Origin: Candidatus Poseidoniales archaeon
GTDB lineage: Archaea; Thermoplasmatota; Poseidoniia; Poseidoniales; Thalassarchaeaceae
DNA: 55,787 nucleotides
Assembly (NCBI GenBank): GCA_028283505.1
Contig: JAPOFX010000009.1
Location: 1 to 55,787, forward strand
Direction: 5' to 3'
Part shown: piece after piece, positions 42,744 through 50,644 of the stretch
How the letters are laid out: the number at the start of each line of letters is the position of its first letter
How positions within the stretch are numbered: the first letter of the stretch is position 1
Position numbers and translations under genes: made by a program
The notes under the pieces: model-generated
Seen by the model: the letters and a program-made list of their open reading frames with translations, nothing else
Database searches by the model: none
What the model was told of the DNA's origin: nothing

Positions 42744-43799
42744 CTAAGAGTCACTCTCTATCTGTGACCATTCTCCATCCATTGATTCAAGTAAGCTTCT
42801 ACACCTAGATTTCGCATCTAGATCAGTATATCTGATTACCACTCCCTTTCCAGGTTGACCGTAAAGAATCACTGAGCCAAGCGAAGCCAGAGGGTGTATT
42901 ATGAGTGGGGCCAGATCTTCTTCACCATCAATAACAATCAAGGTAGATTGAGATTTGCCTTCATCTATCCCATATCCAAACTTGGATATTGCCTCAATGC
43001 AGCATCTATACAGCTCCGGGGTTATCTGCCCTGGTGGATTGGAACATCTGAGTACAGTGTCAAAAAGTCCCTCATCAATTTCTGAGGACCTAGCCCACTT
43101 CTGACGCTTGGTCATTCCATCAATTAGCGCGATGTCGGCTGAACGCCCCAAATCTTGGAGGGCCTTTACAGTTACATCACCAACCGCAATTATTGGCCCG
43201 GTGGAGTCGGAAATTCTACTCAATACCTCTTTCATAGCCAATTTGGGTTTATTCTCGTCCCCCTCAACGAGGTGCCCGAATGGTGTTTTCAAGGATAATT
43301 CAACGTCTCGGTTCAGAATTAGATCGAATAATCCTATCTCCTCGTGTAGCCAGGGATATCCCTCCCTATCCATTATCCCCCTCCTGATATTGGTGCTGGA
43401 AATTGGCCTACCCTTCCAATCCAACTCATGTTCGGCGATGATTATATGCAATGGCGCCAAGGAGTTCTCCAAACGGATAGAGTTGATTTTCTTGCAGTTT
43501 TCCACAGTTTCAGGCGTACAGACAATTGCTTGGACATCTTCCCTGTCAGTAGCTGGGCCGTAGAGATCCTCTAAAACATGAAATGATATCCTTTCTAGAA
43601 CATCCCCCTCCAATGTGTTGATAATCAATTCCTTTCTATCACTCCAAGACTCAATTCTGGGGTCCTTCCCCTTAGCTAAATTATCAGAGGTCATCCAAAT
43701 TTCCAGATTCTGACACTCGCTGAGCCCGATTTCCAATAATTTTCTATGCCCTTTATGGAATCTGTCAAAGGTCCCTCCCAACAGACCAAGTGCTTTCAT
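42744..43799 (-). CDS. Fused phosphopantetheine adenylyltransferase / GTP-dependent dephospho-CoA kinase
   Basis: 351 residues from ATG 43799. Residues 1-155 are an archaeal-type PPAT: GTFDRFHKGH (9-18) with the HxGH nucleotidyl-transfer motif and ISSTNIR (132-138). Residues ~170-351 are a DUF359 GTP-dependent dephospho-CoA kinase: TPFGHLVEGDE, VGDVTVKAL, ALIDGMTKR, VIDGEEDLA and YGQPGKGVVI. The single chain would perform the last two steps of CoA synthesis, 4'-phosphopantetheine to dephospho-CoA to CoA. These are usually separate archaeal proteins. The in-frame upstream start at 43874 adds non-conserved sequence. Confidence 0.92.
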   Translation of the reverse strand: MKALGLLGGTFDRFHKGHRKLLEIGLSECQNLEIWMTSDNLAKGKDPRIESWSDRKELIINTLEGDVLERISFHVLEDLYGPATDREDVQAIVCTPETVENCKKINSIRLENSLAPLHIIIAEHELDWKGRPISSTNIRRGIMDREGYPWLHEEIGLFDLILNRDVELSLKTPFGHLVEGDENKPKLAMKEVLSRISDSTGPIIAVGDVTVKALQDLGRSADIALIDGMTKRQKWARSSEIDEGLFDTVLRCSNPPGQITPELYRCCIEAISKFGYGIDEGKSQSTLIVIDGEEDLAPLIIHPLASLGSVILYGQPGKGVVIRYTDLDAKSRCRSLLESMDGEWSQIESDS

Positions 43800-43843
43800 C
43801 GTCACCCTGTAGCAGTGAGAAGTATTGAGGGCTTTGGAAAAAT

Positions 43844-44160
43844 GTGTGCCCCGGGGCGTAACGGCGACCTTCACAGCTTGGCTCGAGCGCCTGACCCACC
43901 CCGGGACGTCTGTCGGACCATGGGGTAGTCCCTTGATTCATCCCCTACGGGTCCTCAGGGGACCTAACATGGTCCGGCCACCTGATTTGCGCCAGTATTC
44001 ATTTCATCGATGATGATCCTACTGGTCTTCGACAGATGGCTACCCATACGTGGTACCTTGTTTCATTCTCAACCTCCGGCGAGGGGGTTTTGTCAACAGG
44101 GTGTTGCCGCTGGGCATTCCTCGGCACACCCGATGGGAAATGAACCCCTCGGTTCGTTTT
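43844..44160. ncRNA. Candidate structured non-coding RNA of unknown class
   Basis: About 315 bases with no protein-coding frame, noticeably richer in G+C than the genes beside it. Multiple helices are visible: 43850-43856 with 43899-43905 (7 bp, enclosing GGCG/CGCC); 43914-43922 with 43968-43976 (9 bp, enclosing GGTCC/GGACC); 43992-43997 with 44020-44025; 44099-44109 with 44122-44131 (10 bp, one bulge); and 44142-44146 with 44151-44155. On the plus strand the last hairpin is followed by GTTTT; on the minus strand the other end reads into ATTTTT. The size fits RNase P RNA or SRP RNA, but I could not find the conserved core of either, so class and strand stay open. Confidence 0.6.
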
Positions 44161-44162
44161 GG

Positions 44163-46778
44163 CTAATCAAAAGTACCTTTTGAAACAAGTTGCTGATGGA
44201 AACCGGATCGTTTTAGCAACAGACTTTCTATAACATATGTATCACCCTCTGAAATTTCTTTGACAGTGAATTCTGGCCATTTATCAGCAGGCTGTGCTAA
44301 CCACCCTACCAATGGATGAGTATTCCCCATCTTTGGAGGCCTGTCCTCATTTAGTGCATCGAGTGCTTCCAGTAAATCAAAAAGTGGTTCAGTCTCTGGG
44401 GGAAAGTCTTCCTTGCCTCTAATCCTCCTGGATAGTAGTCCCCTGATTTTAGAGCTACATCCCCCATATTTTAAGGAACGATGGAAAGGGAATTTGCTTT
44501 CAGATCCAATAGGTCTGAGAACGGCTACCGGCCATGATATGTGATTACTTACAAGCCATGCGAAAGCTCTGTCATCTTGTAACATAGTCTCTAATAGATC
44601 CGATGAGACATGCGCCCACCACTCTAGGGGCAAATTGGTCAGAATTAGCTTTATTTCCTCAAATGAGGGAGTTATATTTTTGGGAGTTACCTTATCTAGA
44701 ATAGCCCAAGACCTCATATCATGCTCGAGTGGTAAATCTGAGGCTCTGGAAAGTATCTTCTTCAAAATTGAATCCTCTTTACCCTCTGAAACTCTCTCGT
44801 TAGAAGAGAAAAGCCACATGAGTCCTTGTATAGTGTTTATTGATTTGACTGGGGGATAGGCAAGCCACACTCCCAAGGACCATTCAATCAGATCATCATG
44901 AAATGACTCAGGGAGCCAAGCAGAGTTTGCCAACAACTGGGATGCAACCCATGAGGATCCAGGAGTCGCGTTTCTAGGATCAATAGTTGGTCTAGATTTA
45001 AGTGCGGTATTCTGATCTGTTCTCAAAAGACGTGTGAACTCTGCTGAGAAAACGTCGAGTACCGGCTGTGGTGCAACATCCGCTACCTCAGAAAGTCCCT
45101 CAAGAGGGAGGTGATCAAAATCAAGGATAATTAGCCATTCTGGATTTAGTCTTGAGCTTAGTCTCTGCCACCTTGGCCATCTGGAGCGTGGGGGTGATGC
45201 TATCCAAGCTGCTACCGGATATCTCGCTTCCATCCTGTTTGCCCAATCCTCATTTCCCTCTGGATATTGAGAAATTGCCGACCTCACCATTGATAGATAC
45301 TCTTTGTCATCAATAGAGCTCGCCATGGCCTCTAGCTCATTAGCGATATGACTGTCCTTTTCCCTTGGGGATGGTATCTGATGTGTGTCAGGAGAATGGA
45401 GGATTGGATCAACAATTCTGATTGGGACCTCCCTGCCTCCTTTAGTTGATAGTACCATCCATGGAAGAGTCCTGAGATGATCAATCCGTACAGTGTTCAT
45501 TCCTGAGAAAGGCTCCAGACTTCTCTCCATCAGCACCATTCTAACATTTGAATTTGAAGAAATAGAATTCGCTAAATCGTTTGAAATAGTGTCTGGGACG
45601 TCAATTACTAATGGAGGATTTTCATCATTAGATAGCGCCCATCCAATGAGTGATTCTGAAGCTGCTTTGCCCAGCCCTCTCGTATCCAGTAGTCTCGGAT
45701 GATTTGAGGATAATGAAAATTCAGAGTTTCCCCAATCCTGCCTGAATCTTCTCCAAGTGGAGTCCTCGGTTCTCGCCCTTCTGGTCCCGGATATCCTATC
45801 CTTTAGAGCTTGGCACCTTCTATTTCTCTCTCCCTCAGATAATCTGGGATGAGCTATCGAAATCCACTGATCAAGAGATTCTATAGGAAATCTATCGCTA
45901 TTTGACTCAAATCCTGTTAGGTCGGCGATGATCAATGCTCCGCTCTTTGCTGCTTTCAAAAGCATGGTTCTAGGGAGTTTTTCTGACACAACTGCCACAA
46001 TAGTCGATGATGGTCTGATATCTGGTGACATGTCATGGCATTTTGCCAGAGTCCAATTACCTCTGTGCATGGAGTTTTCTGGAAGTGGGGGTTTTGGTCT
46101 GTGATTTGGCGCGGAAAACCATTCTCCTGGTGCGATCGCTATGGGCCTTTCTTCATCCAGAAGCCTCGCTCTAATTATTCCAATGATGGATTTACTTTCA
46201 GAGAAAGTCTCGATTTTCTCTCTATCATATATAGGTGGAGCAGACCTGAATTCATTCGTAGAAAGATCTACCCATCTTGGAGACCTCTCTGTGAACACAG
46301 CCCAACTCCATGGAACCCCCTCGGTTCCACTGGAGGATTCTCCATCCTCGAGTTTCTCAGGGGGCCTGTCAGGAATTGGCAACAATGGGGAGTCTGGTGA
46401 TCCAGATAACCCCAGAAGAAGATTAGGCCCATCTCGAAAAAGTATGCAATATCCCTTCTCTTCAATAGAGTTTATTTTTGCCTCTGAAGCCATTGCGAGT
46501 TCATCTGATTTCAGGGCCCCCCACCCATTTTCTGTCAGATGCAGTCTTCCTCCTCTGCTTCCGGAGGGCAGGTCACTGTCTAGCAGTGAGTCGTTTCTCA
46601 ACCTCCTGATCTCCGCTGATGCATGGGGAACTCTGATTCCAGTTGCGTTGGCCACCTCACTGACTGTTGAGCTGCTCTCTGCCAGGTACCTCAGAATCCT
46701 TCTCTTGTTCCTACTTCTGATCTTGACGGGGGGCGATGAGGGATACTGAATATCCGGATTATCGTCACCATCCGGCAT
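44163..46778 (-). CDS. Large winged-helix protein of unknown function
   Basis: 871 residues. Residues ~20-85 form a MarR-like winged helix: KRRILRYLAESSSTVSEVANATGIRVPH with a wing RGGRLHLTENG. The rest shows alternating beta and helix without a family I know: a conserved-looking block ALIIADLTGFES near 300, ENPPLVIDVPDT near 400, and a Trp-rich C-terminal half. No P-loop or nuclease motif is evident. Upstream is an AT-rich intergenic region shared with two divergent small winged-helix genes. It may be a DNA-binding regulator with a large sensor, or part of a defence-like or mobile unit; this is speculative. Confidence 0.75.
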   Translation of the reverse strand: MPDGDDNPDIQYPSSPPVKIRSRNKRRILRYLAESSSTVSEVANATGIRVPHASAEIRRLRNDSLLDSDLPSGSRGGRLHLTENGWGALKSDELAMASEAKINSIEEKGYCILFRDGPNLLLGLSGSPDSPLLPIPDRPPEKLEDGESSSGTEGVPWSWAVFTERSPRWVDLSTNEFRSAPPIYDREKIETFSESKSIIGIIRARLLDEERPIAIAPGEWFSAPNHRPKPPLPENSMHRGNWTLAKCHDMSPDIRPSSTIVAVVSEKLPRTMLLKAAKSGALIIADLTGFESNSDRFPIESLDQWISIAHPRLSEGERNRRCQALKDRISGTRRARTEDSTWRRFRQDWGNSEFSLSSNHPRLLDTRGLGKAASESLIGWALSNDENPPLVIDVPDTISNDLANSISSNSNVRMVLMERSLEPFSGMNTVRIDHLRTLPWMVLSTKGGREVPIRIVDPILHSPDTHQIPSPREKDSHIANELEAMASSIDDKEYLSMVRSAISQYPEGNEDWANRMEARYPVAAWIASPPRSRWPRWQRLSSRLNPEWLIILDFDHLPLEGLSEVADVAPQPVLDVFSAEFTRLLRTDQNTALKSRPTIDPRNATPGSSWVASQLLANSAWLPESFHDDLIEWSLGVWLAYPPVKSINTIQGLMWLFSSNERVSEGKEDSILKKILSRASDLPLEHDMRSWAILDKVTPKNITPSFEEIKLILTNLPLEWWAHVSSDLLETMLQDDRAFAWLVSNHISWPVAVLRPIGSESKFPFHRSLKYGGCSSKIRGLLSRRIRGKEDFPPETEPLFDLLEALDALNEDRPPKMGNTHPLVGWLAQPADKWPEFTVKEISEGDTYVIESLLLKRSGFHQQLVSKGTFD

Positions 46779-47024
46779 GATTTACCACCACTTAATTAAT
46801 CCACATAAGATATTTGTATTAAATTAATCTATTTAGTTACATATAATTACACATTTCTACTGGAGAAGTAGGTGGTTTCATTTCGACACTTAATTACGCA
46901 ACAAAAATTGAGGCTATTTGTGTGATGTTAAGTAACTAAAGTTAGTTAAATCGTACAGAACGGTTATATCAGTGCCTGCTATCCTGTGCATATCGGGTAA
47001 GAGACGGGGCCCTGCAGACACGAG
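46779..47024. promoter_or_regulatory. AT-rich divergent promoter region with palindrome
   Basis: About 245 bases between divergent winged-helix genes, strongly AT-rich from 46785 to 46960. It carries a perfect TAACTAA-AG-TTAGTTA palindrome (46933-46948), two copies of CACTTAATTA (about 46791 and 46888), and a GGTTATATC TATA-like element (46972-46980), ~45 nt before ATG 47025. Binding by one of the flanking winged-helix proteins (autoregulation) is plausible. Confidence 0.45.
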
Positions 47025-47309
47025 ATGGAGAGATGGATGATGCCGGAAAATATCCGAAAATTAATCAGGAAATTCGTATCTGAAAAGCCTAGGAATACAG
47101 CTGAGATAGTTTCCTGGCTAGGGGCTCAGAAAGGGATCCAGCAATCCAATACCGATATTTCGGGACTTCTGGAATCAGATGAGACTATTATCAGAATAGG
47201 CACCATGAGAAGAAGTGGTATAGCAGGTCGTGAACACCATCTGTCGGAATGGGCTACCGACGAGTGGGTAGCTCATCATGAGCGGGGGTCGCCCACTAAG
47301 GAGGAGTAA
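47025..47309 (+). CDS. Small winged-helix-like protein, copy 1
   Basis: 94 residues: helical N-terminus IRKLIRKFVSEKPRNTAEIVSWL, then QSNTDISGLLESDETIIRIG, a probable recognition helix and strand, and a wing with RRSGIAGREHHLSEW. It aligns with the next gene over ~65 residues (RKLIRKF/RQKIKKF, SGLLESDETIIRIG/GNVLSKDKDIMKVS, GREHHLSEW/GRYEICVW), so the two are tandem paralogues. Likely DNA-binding; target unknown. Confidence 0.65.
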   Translation: MERWMMPENIRKLIRKFVSEKPRNTAEIVSWLGAQKGIQQSNTDISGLLESDETIIRIGTMRRSGIAGREHHLSEWATDEWVAHHERGSPTKEE

Positions 47310-47311
47310 AT

Positions 47312-47563
47312 ATGAGGACTACGAGACTAAGGCAAAAAATCAAGAAATTTCTACACACAAGAGGCGAGGCGAATACCACCGAAATCTTGGAGCATGTCAA
47401 TACTACCATGAGGCACGGGACTACTCCTCAACAACTCGGAAACGTGCTATCAAAAGACAAGGATATAATGAAAGTTTCAACGACAAAGAGAGGGGGTGCT
47501 CTCTCGGGACGATATGAGATATGCGTTTGGCAACTTAGACCCGGTGTGTTGGAAGATAACTAG
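47312..47563 (+). CDS. Small winged-helix-like protein, copy 2
   Basis: 83 residues, basic, starting two bases after the paralogue's stop with GGAGG directly upstream of the ATG. Helices KIKKFLHTRGEANTTEILEHV and TTPQQLGNVLSKDKDIMKVS precede the wing TTKRGGALSGRYEICVW. The genes are translationally coupled, so a heterodimer is possible. Its stop overlaps the convergent aldolase gene by 4 bases. Confidence 0.65.
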   Translation: MRTTRLRQKIKKFLHTRGEANTTEILEHVNTTMRHGTTPQQLGNVLSKDKDIMKVSTTKRGGALSGRYEICVWQLRPGVLEDN

Positions 47564-48570
47564 CTCTCTAATTCCTCTCTCCAGTCGCCAGATCTCGCCA
47601 GACTGTTCATTTCAGCCCTGTGTCTGAATGCATTTTGGCTACCCTCATTAGATCCTTGGGCCCATGTCTGCAGTGCGTGTGCCAGAAGTGCCCTCCCGTA
47701 GGAATAAGATAGTTCCCATGGATGTTCTGTATTCATAGCATTCATCAAATTGAGATGCGCTGTGGCGTCCTCATCTGATTGCCCCCCTGACAAGAACACA
47801 ATTCCAGGGACCTCACTGGGGACATTTTGGGTCAGACAATCAACTGTCATCTTAGCGACCGTTTCTCTGTTTCCTTGATCTGAACATGAATTTCCTGGAA
47901 GAATCATATTTGGTTTGAGGAGCACCCCTTTAAGATGAACCCCCTGTTTCTTGCATTCATCCCAAGTCATTTTCAACACTGACGCTGTAACATCGTAGCA
48001 ATTCTGGGCATTGTGATCCCCATCCATCAAAACCTCTGGTTCGATTATTGGCACCAAGCCCTGTTCTTGACATATTGAAGCATATCTAGCAAGTGCGTGG
48101 GCATTTGTGGACAGGCATGCCAGTGATGGCATACTTTTCCCTATACGAATCACAGCACGCCATTTTGCAAAGCGCGCACCCATGTGGAAGTATTCTGCAC
48201 ACCTCTCCCTTAGGCCATCTAGTCCTTCAGTTATTTTCTCACCGGGATGGTTTGCCAATTCCTTGGCACCCGTGTCAACCTTGATTCCAGGATGAATTCC
48301 CCTACTGGCCAGGTATTCGGGTATCGGGGTCCCATCATCCATATTCTGGCGAATAGTTTCGTCGAACAATATTACCCCACTAATTGCGGATTCATATCCA
48401 GGAGTTGCAAATATGTTTGACCGGTAAGTCCGGCGGGTTTCTGCAGATGGTTCGACGCCCACGGCAACCAGTCTATTGGACATAGTTCCATTGCTCTCAT
48501 CCGCAGCAAGGACCCCCTTTCCCGAAGCTACTAATTCTGTTGCTGTCCTCTCTAAAAGTTCCACATCCAT
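47560..48570 (-). CDS. fba: Class I fructose-bisphosphate aldolase (bacterial/eukaryotic type)
   Basis: About 336 residues from ATG 48570 (in-frame ATG/GTG at 48585/48588 are alternatives). Motifs of the classical Schiff-base aldolase: GKGVLAADESNGT, RFAKWRAV (Lys136), IIEPEVLMDGDH and GVLLKPNM, with Lys219 as the Schiff-base lysine. It interconverts fructose-1,6-bisphosphate and triose phosphates. Most archaea use a distinct archaeal class IA aldolase or the bifunctional aldolase/phosphatase, so this version is probably acquired. GlpX fructose bisphosphatase is the preceding gene on the same strand. Confidence 0.95.
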   Translation of the reverse strand: MDVELLERTATELVASGKGVLAADESNGTMSNRLVAVGVEPSAETRRTYRSNIFATPGYESAISGVILFDETIRQNMDDGTPIPEYLASRGIHPGIKVDTGAKELANHPGEKITEGLDGLRERCAEYFHMGARFAKWRAVIRIGKSMPSLACLSTNAHALARYASICQEQGLVPIIEPEVLMDGDHNAQNCYDVTASVLKMTWDECKKQGVHLKGVLLKPNMILPGNSCSDQGNRETVAKMTVDCLTQNVPSEVPGIVFLSGGQSDEDATAHLNLMNAMNTEHPWELSYSYGRALLAHALQTWAQGSNEGSQNAFRHRAEMNSLARSGDWREELES

Positions 48571-48638
48571 GACCATTACCAACATCACGAGGGAGCAGTA
48601 TGAAATGAATCCATCGTTGCGTGGTTCGGCTTAGAATC

Positions 48639-49598
48639 CTAAAATTCTCTCGTTCGCGAAACAAATTTGTGTTCGCCTGAGGCGACATCTATTATTTCTG
48701 AATGAACTGAAGCGGATCCATCACCATTGATTTTAACTCCCTTTGTCCTTCCTTCGCACACACCTGATCCAATGAATACAGAATCCTCTGATGAACAAAG
48801 TTCGTCTCTTTCCCAAAGCTTATCAATGTCATCATCGATCATTCTTTCGGCTCTTTCTCTGTGGCCTTCATTTTTGAATACGAGTCTTCCTTGGAAAGCC
48901 CCTCCCAATCCCCTCAATGCGGTGGCCGTAATCACCCCCTCAGGAGCTGCACCGATTCCCATCAGCATATCGATTTCTGACTCTGAGTCTGCAGCATTGA
49001 GTGCGGCAGAAACATCTCCGTCACCTATCAAGATCACGTTTGCTCCAAATTGGCTAATCTCTCGTATTAGTGTTATGTGCCTAGGCCTTTCCATAACCAC
49101 TACATTGAGTTCTGAAGGATTTTTGCCTAAAGCCACGCAGGCTGATTCGAGGTTATACGAGGTTTCCTCATCCAGGTTAATCTGGCCGACTAGATCACTT
49201 GAGCCTGCAATTTTGTTCATGTAGCAATCGGGGGCATGTAATAGGGAGCCTCGAGGAGCCGCGGCTAGAACCGCCATGGCATTAGGGAGGTCTTGTGCAA
49301 CATGATTTGTGCACTCCAGCGGGTCTACTGCGATATCTATTTTTGAAGCATTTGGATGACCTTGCATGGAACCCAGGGGCTCCCCAATCCATAACATTGG
49401 TGCGTCGTCTCTCTCTCCTTCTCCTATAGCAACTCTGCCATCAAACGGGACTTTATCGAAAACTGCTCTCATGGCTTCAACTGCTGCTCCGTCAGCCGCT
49501 TTACCATCTCCCTTCCCTCTCCAGGGGGATGCGGCCACAGCCGCAGCTTCTGTGGCCTCCAAGAAAAAATCGACGAAGTCTGCTGTCACCATGCTCAT
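48639..49598 (-). CDS. glpX: Class II fructose-1,6-bisphosphatase
   Basis: 319 residues from ATG 49598; a TTG at 49622 overlapping moaC is less likely. GlpX motifs: GKGDGKAADGAAVEAMR, the metal-binding IGEGERDDAPML, DIAVDPLECTN and GIGAAPEGVITATALR. It removes the 1-phosphate of fructose-1,6-bisphosphate, the committed step of gluconeogenesis. With the aldolase gene ~70 bases downstream it forms a gluconeogenic pair. GlpX is mainly bacterial. Confidence 0.95.
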   Translation of the reverse strand: MSMVTADFVDFFLEATEAAAVAASPWRGKGDGKAADGAAVEAMRAVFDKVPFDGRVAIGEGERDDAPMLWIGEPLGSMQGHPNASKIDIAVDPLECTNHVAQDLPNAMAVLAAAPRGSLLHAPDCYMNKIAGSSDLVGQINLDEETSYNLESACVALGKNPSELNVVVMERPRHITLIREISQFGANVILIGDGDVSAALNAADSESEIDMLMGIGAAPEGVITATALRGLGGAFQGRLVFKNEGHRERAERMIDDDIDKLWERDELCSSEDSVFIGSGVCEGRTKGVKINGDGSASVHSEIIDVASGEHKFVSRTREF

Positions 49599-49614
49599 TC
49601 CGAGGAGCAGGTAG

Positions 49615-50079
49615 TCATTCAACTGTGCGGTTACCTTTTTTTTTCTCGACGACCCTTACTCCCTCGATAGAAGTATCGTGATACTGTCCATCGCTATCTT
49701 TCTCGATTGATTTTAACATATCGAAGGCGCAGAGGAGACCGCCGCTAACCCCACAGAGGGCTTCCATTTCGACCCCTGTCGACCAGTGGGTTCTAACTGT
49801 TACAGTGCATCTTAGTCCAGATTCTTCAATGTCCCATCGCACTGAGCAAGCCTCTATCGGGATGGGATGGCAATGAGGAATGGTTCTGGGTGTTTCTTTG
49901 ACTGCTAGAACGGCTGCAATGTTTGAGGCCTCCCTAATATCTCCCTTCACTGATCTCCCCTCTGAGACGACTCGAAGACTCTGTTGGGATAGTCTAAGAA
50001 CGCCAGTTGCAGTAGCTTCTCTAAACTCGTGTTCTTTGAAGCTGATATCAGTTATACCTTCGGTTGGGCCGTTCATCAT
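49615..50079 (-). CDS. moaC: Cyclic pyranopterin monophosphate synthase (MoaC)
   Basis: 154 residues. MoaC motifs: TDISFKEHEFREATATG, KGDIREASNIAAVLAVKET, PHCHPIPIEAC (active-site histidine) and THWSTGVEMEALCGVSGGLL followed by DMLKSIEKD. It completes cPMP, the first stable intermediate of molybdopterin. moaE lies 67 bases upstream in the same direction, so both belong to molybdenum-cofactor synthesis; moaA, moaD and other genes are not in this window. Confidence 0.95.
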   Translation of the reverse strand: MMNGPTEGITDISFKEHEFREATATGVLRLSQQSLRVVSEGRSVKGDIREASNIAAVLAVKETPRTIPHCHPIPIEACSVRWDIEESGLRCTVTVRTHWSTGVEMEALCGVSGGLLCAFDMLKSIEKDSDGQYHDTSIEGVRVVEKKKGNRTVE

Positions 50080-50145
50080 AGCCTGCGATGCAGGGCATAC
50101 TATTAGTTGGTGTGTAACGTGGATAGTGTTTGAGAATAGCTGTTT

Positions 50146-50565
50146 TCACCCTAGCCCATCCTTCCAAAATTCTCCATCGGATCTAACTTCTTTCTTCCAC
50201 AAGGGGGCTTGAATTTTCAGCTCATCAATTATTCTAGAACACGCTCTGAATCCCTCGGATCTGTGCGGTGATGAAACATGGATACACACTATTGGTTCTG
50301 TTGGCAAGACTGCCCCGGTTCGATGGGCGATAACCACCGAACATACCCCAAACTCATCCATAGCCTCCATTGCGATACTTTCGAGAACCACAGGAAGCTT
50401 CTCCTCCCAAGAGTCAAATTCCAGTCTTTTGACCTCTGAGCCTTCCTCTAATCCTCTAGTTATCCCGACAAATGACACTATACTTCCACACCCGTCAACA
50501 TTCAATTTGGATTTCAGGTAGTCAGGGTCGAGAACCTCTGGCTCCACCGAAACATGCACTGACAC
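50146..50565 (-). CDS. moaE: Molybdopterin synthase catalytic subunit (MoaE)
   Basis: 139 residues from GTG 50565. MoaE features: GSIVSFVGITRG near residue 27-38, LEFDSWEEKLP, IAHRTGAVLPTEP, SSPHRSEGFRACSRIIDELK and LWKKEVRSDGEFW with the active-site lysines. It transfers sulfur from MoaD thiocarboxylate to cPMP. Directly upstream of moaC. Confidence 0.95.
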   Translation of the reverse strand: MSVHVSVEPEVLDPDYLKSKLNVDGCGSIVSFVGITRGLEEGSEVKRLEFDSWEEKLPVVLESIAMEAMDEFGVCSVVIAHRTGAVLPTEPIVCIHVSSPHRSEGFRACSRIIDELKIQAPLWKKEVRSDGEFWKDGLG

Positions 50566-50644
50566 AGACCCGCATCACCATGTAAGACTTGAATTCGCCG
50601 GATGGAACACAACTGTTGAAGCGTATGACTTTAGTCGCTTATTC

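Noticed and set aside
43844-44160. Assignment as RNase P RNA or SRP RNA
   Set aside because: I looked on both strands for the RNase P CR-I/CR-V core and the SRP helix-8 motif and found no convincing match.
46141-46749. 202-residue open frame antisense to the 871-aa gene
   Set aside because: Ser/Leu-rich shadow without domain signal; the minus-strand frame has a winged helix.
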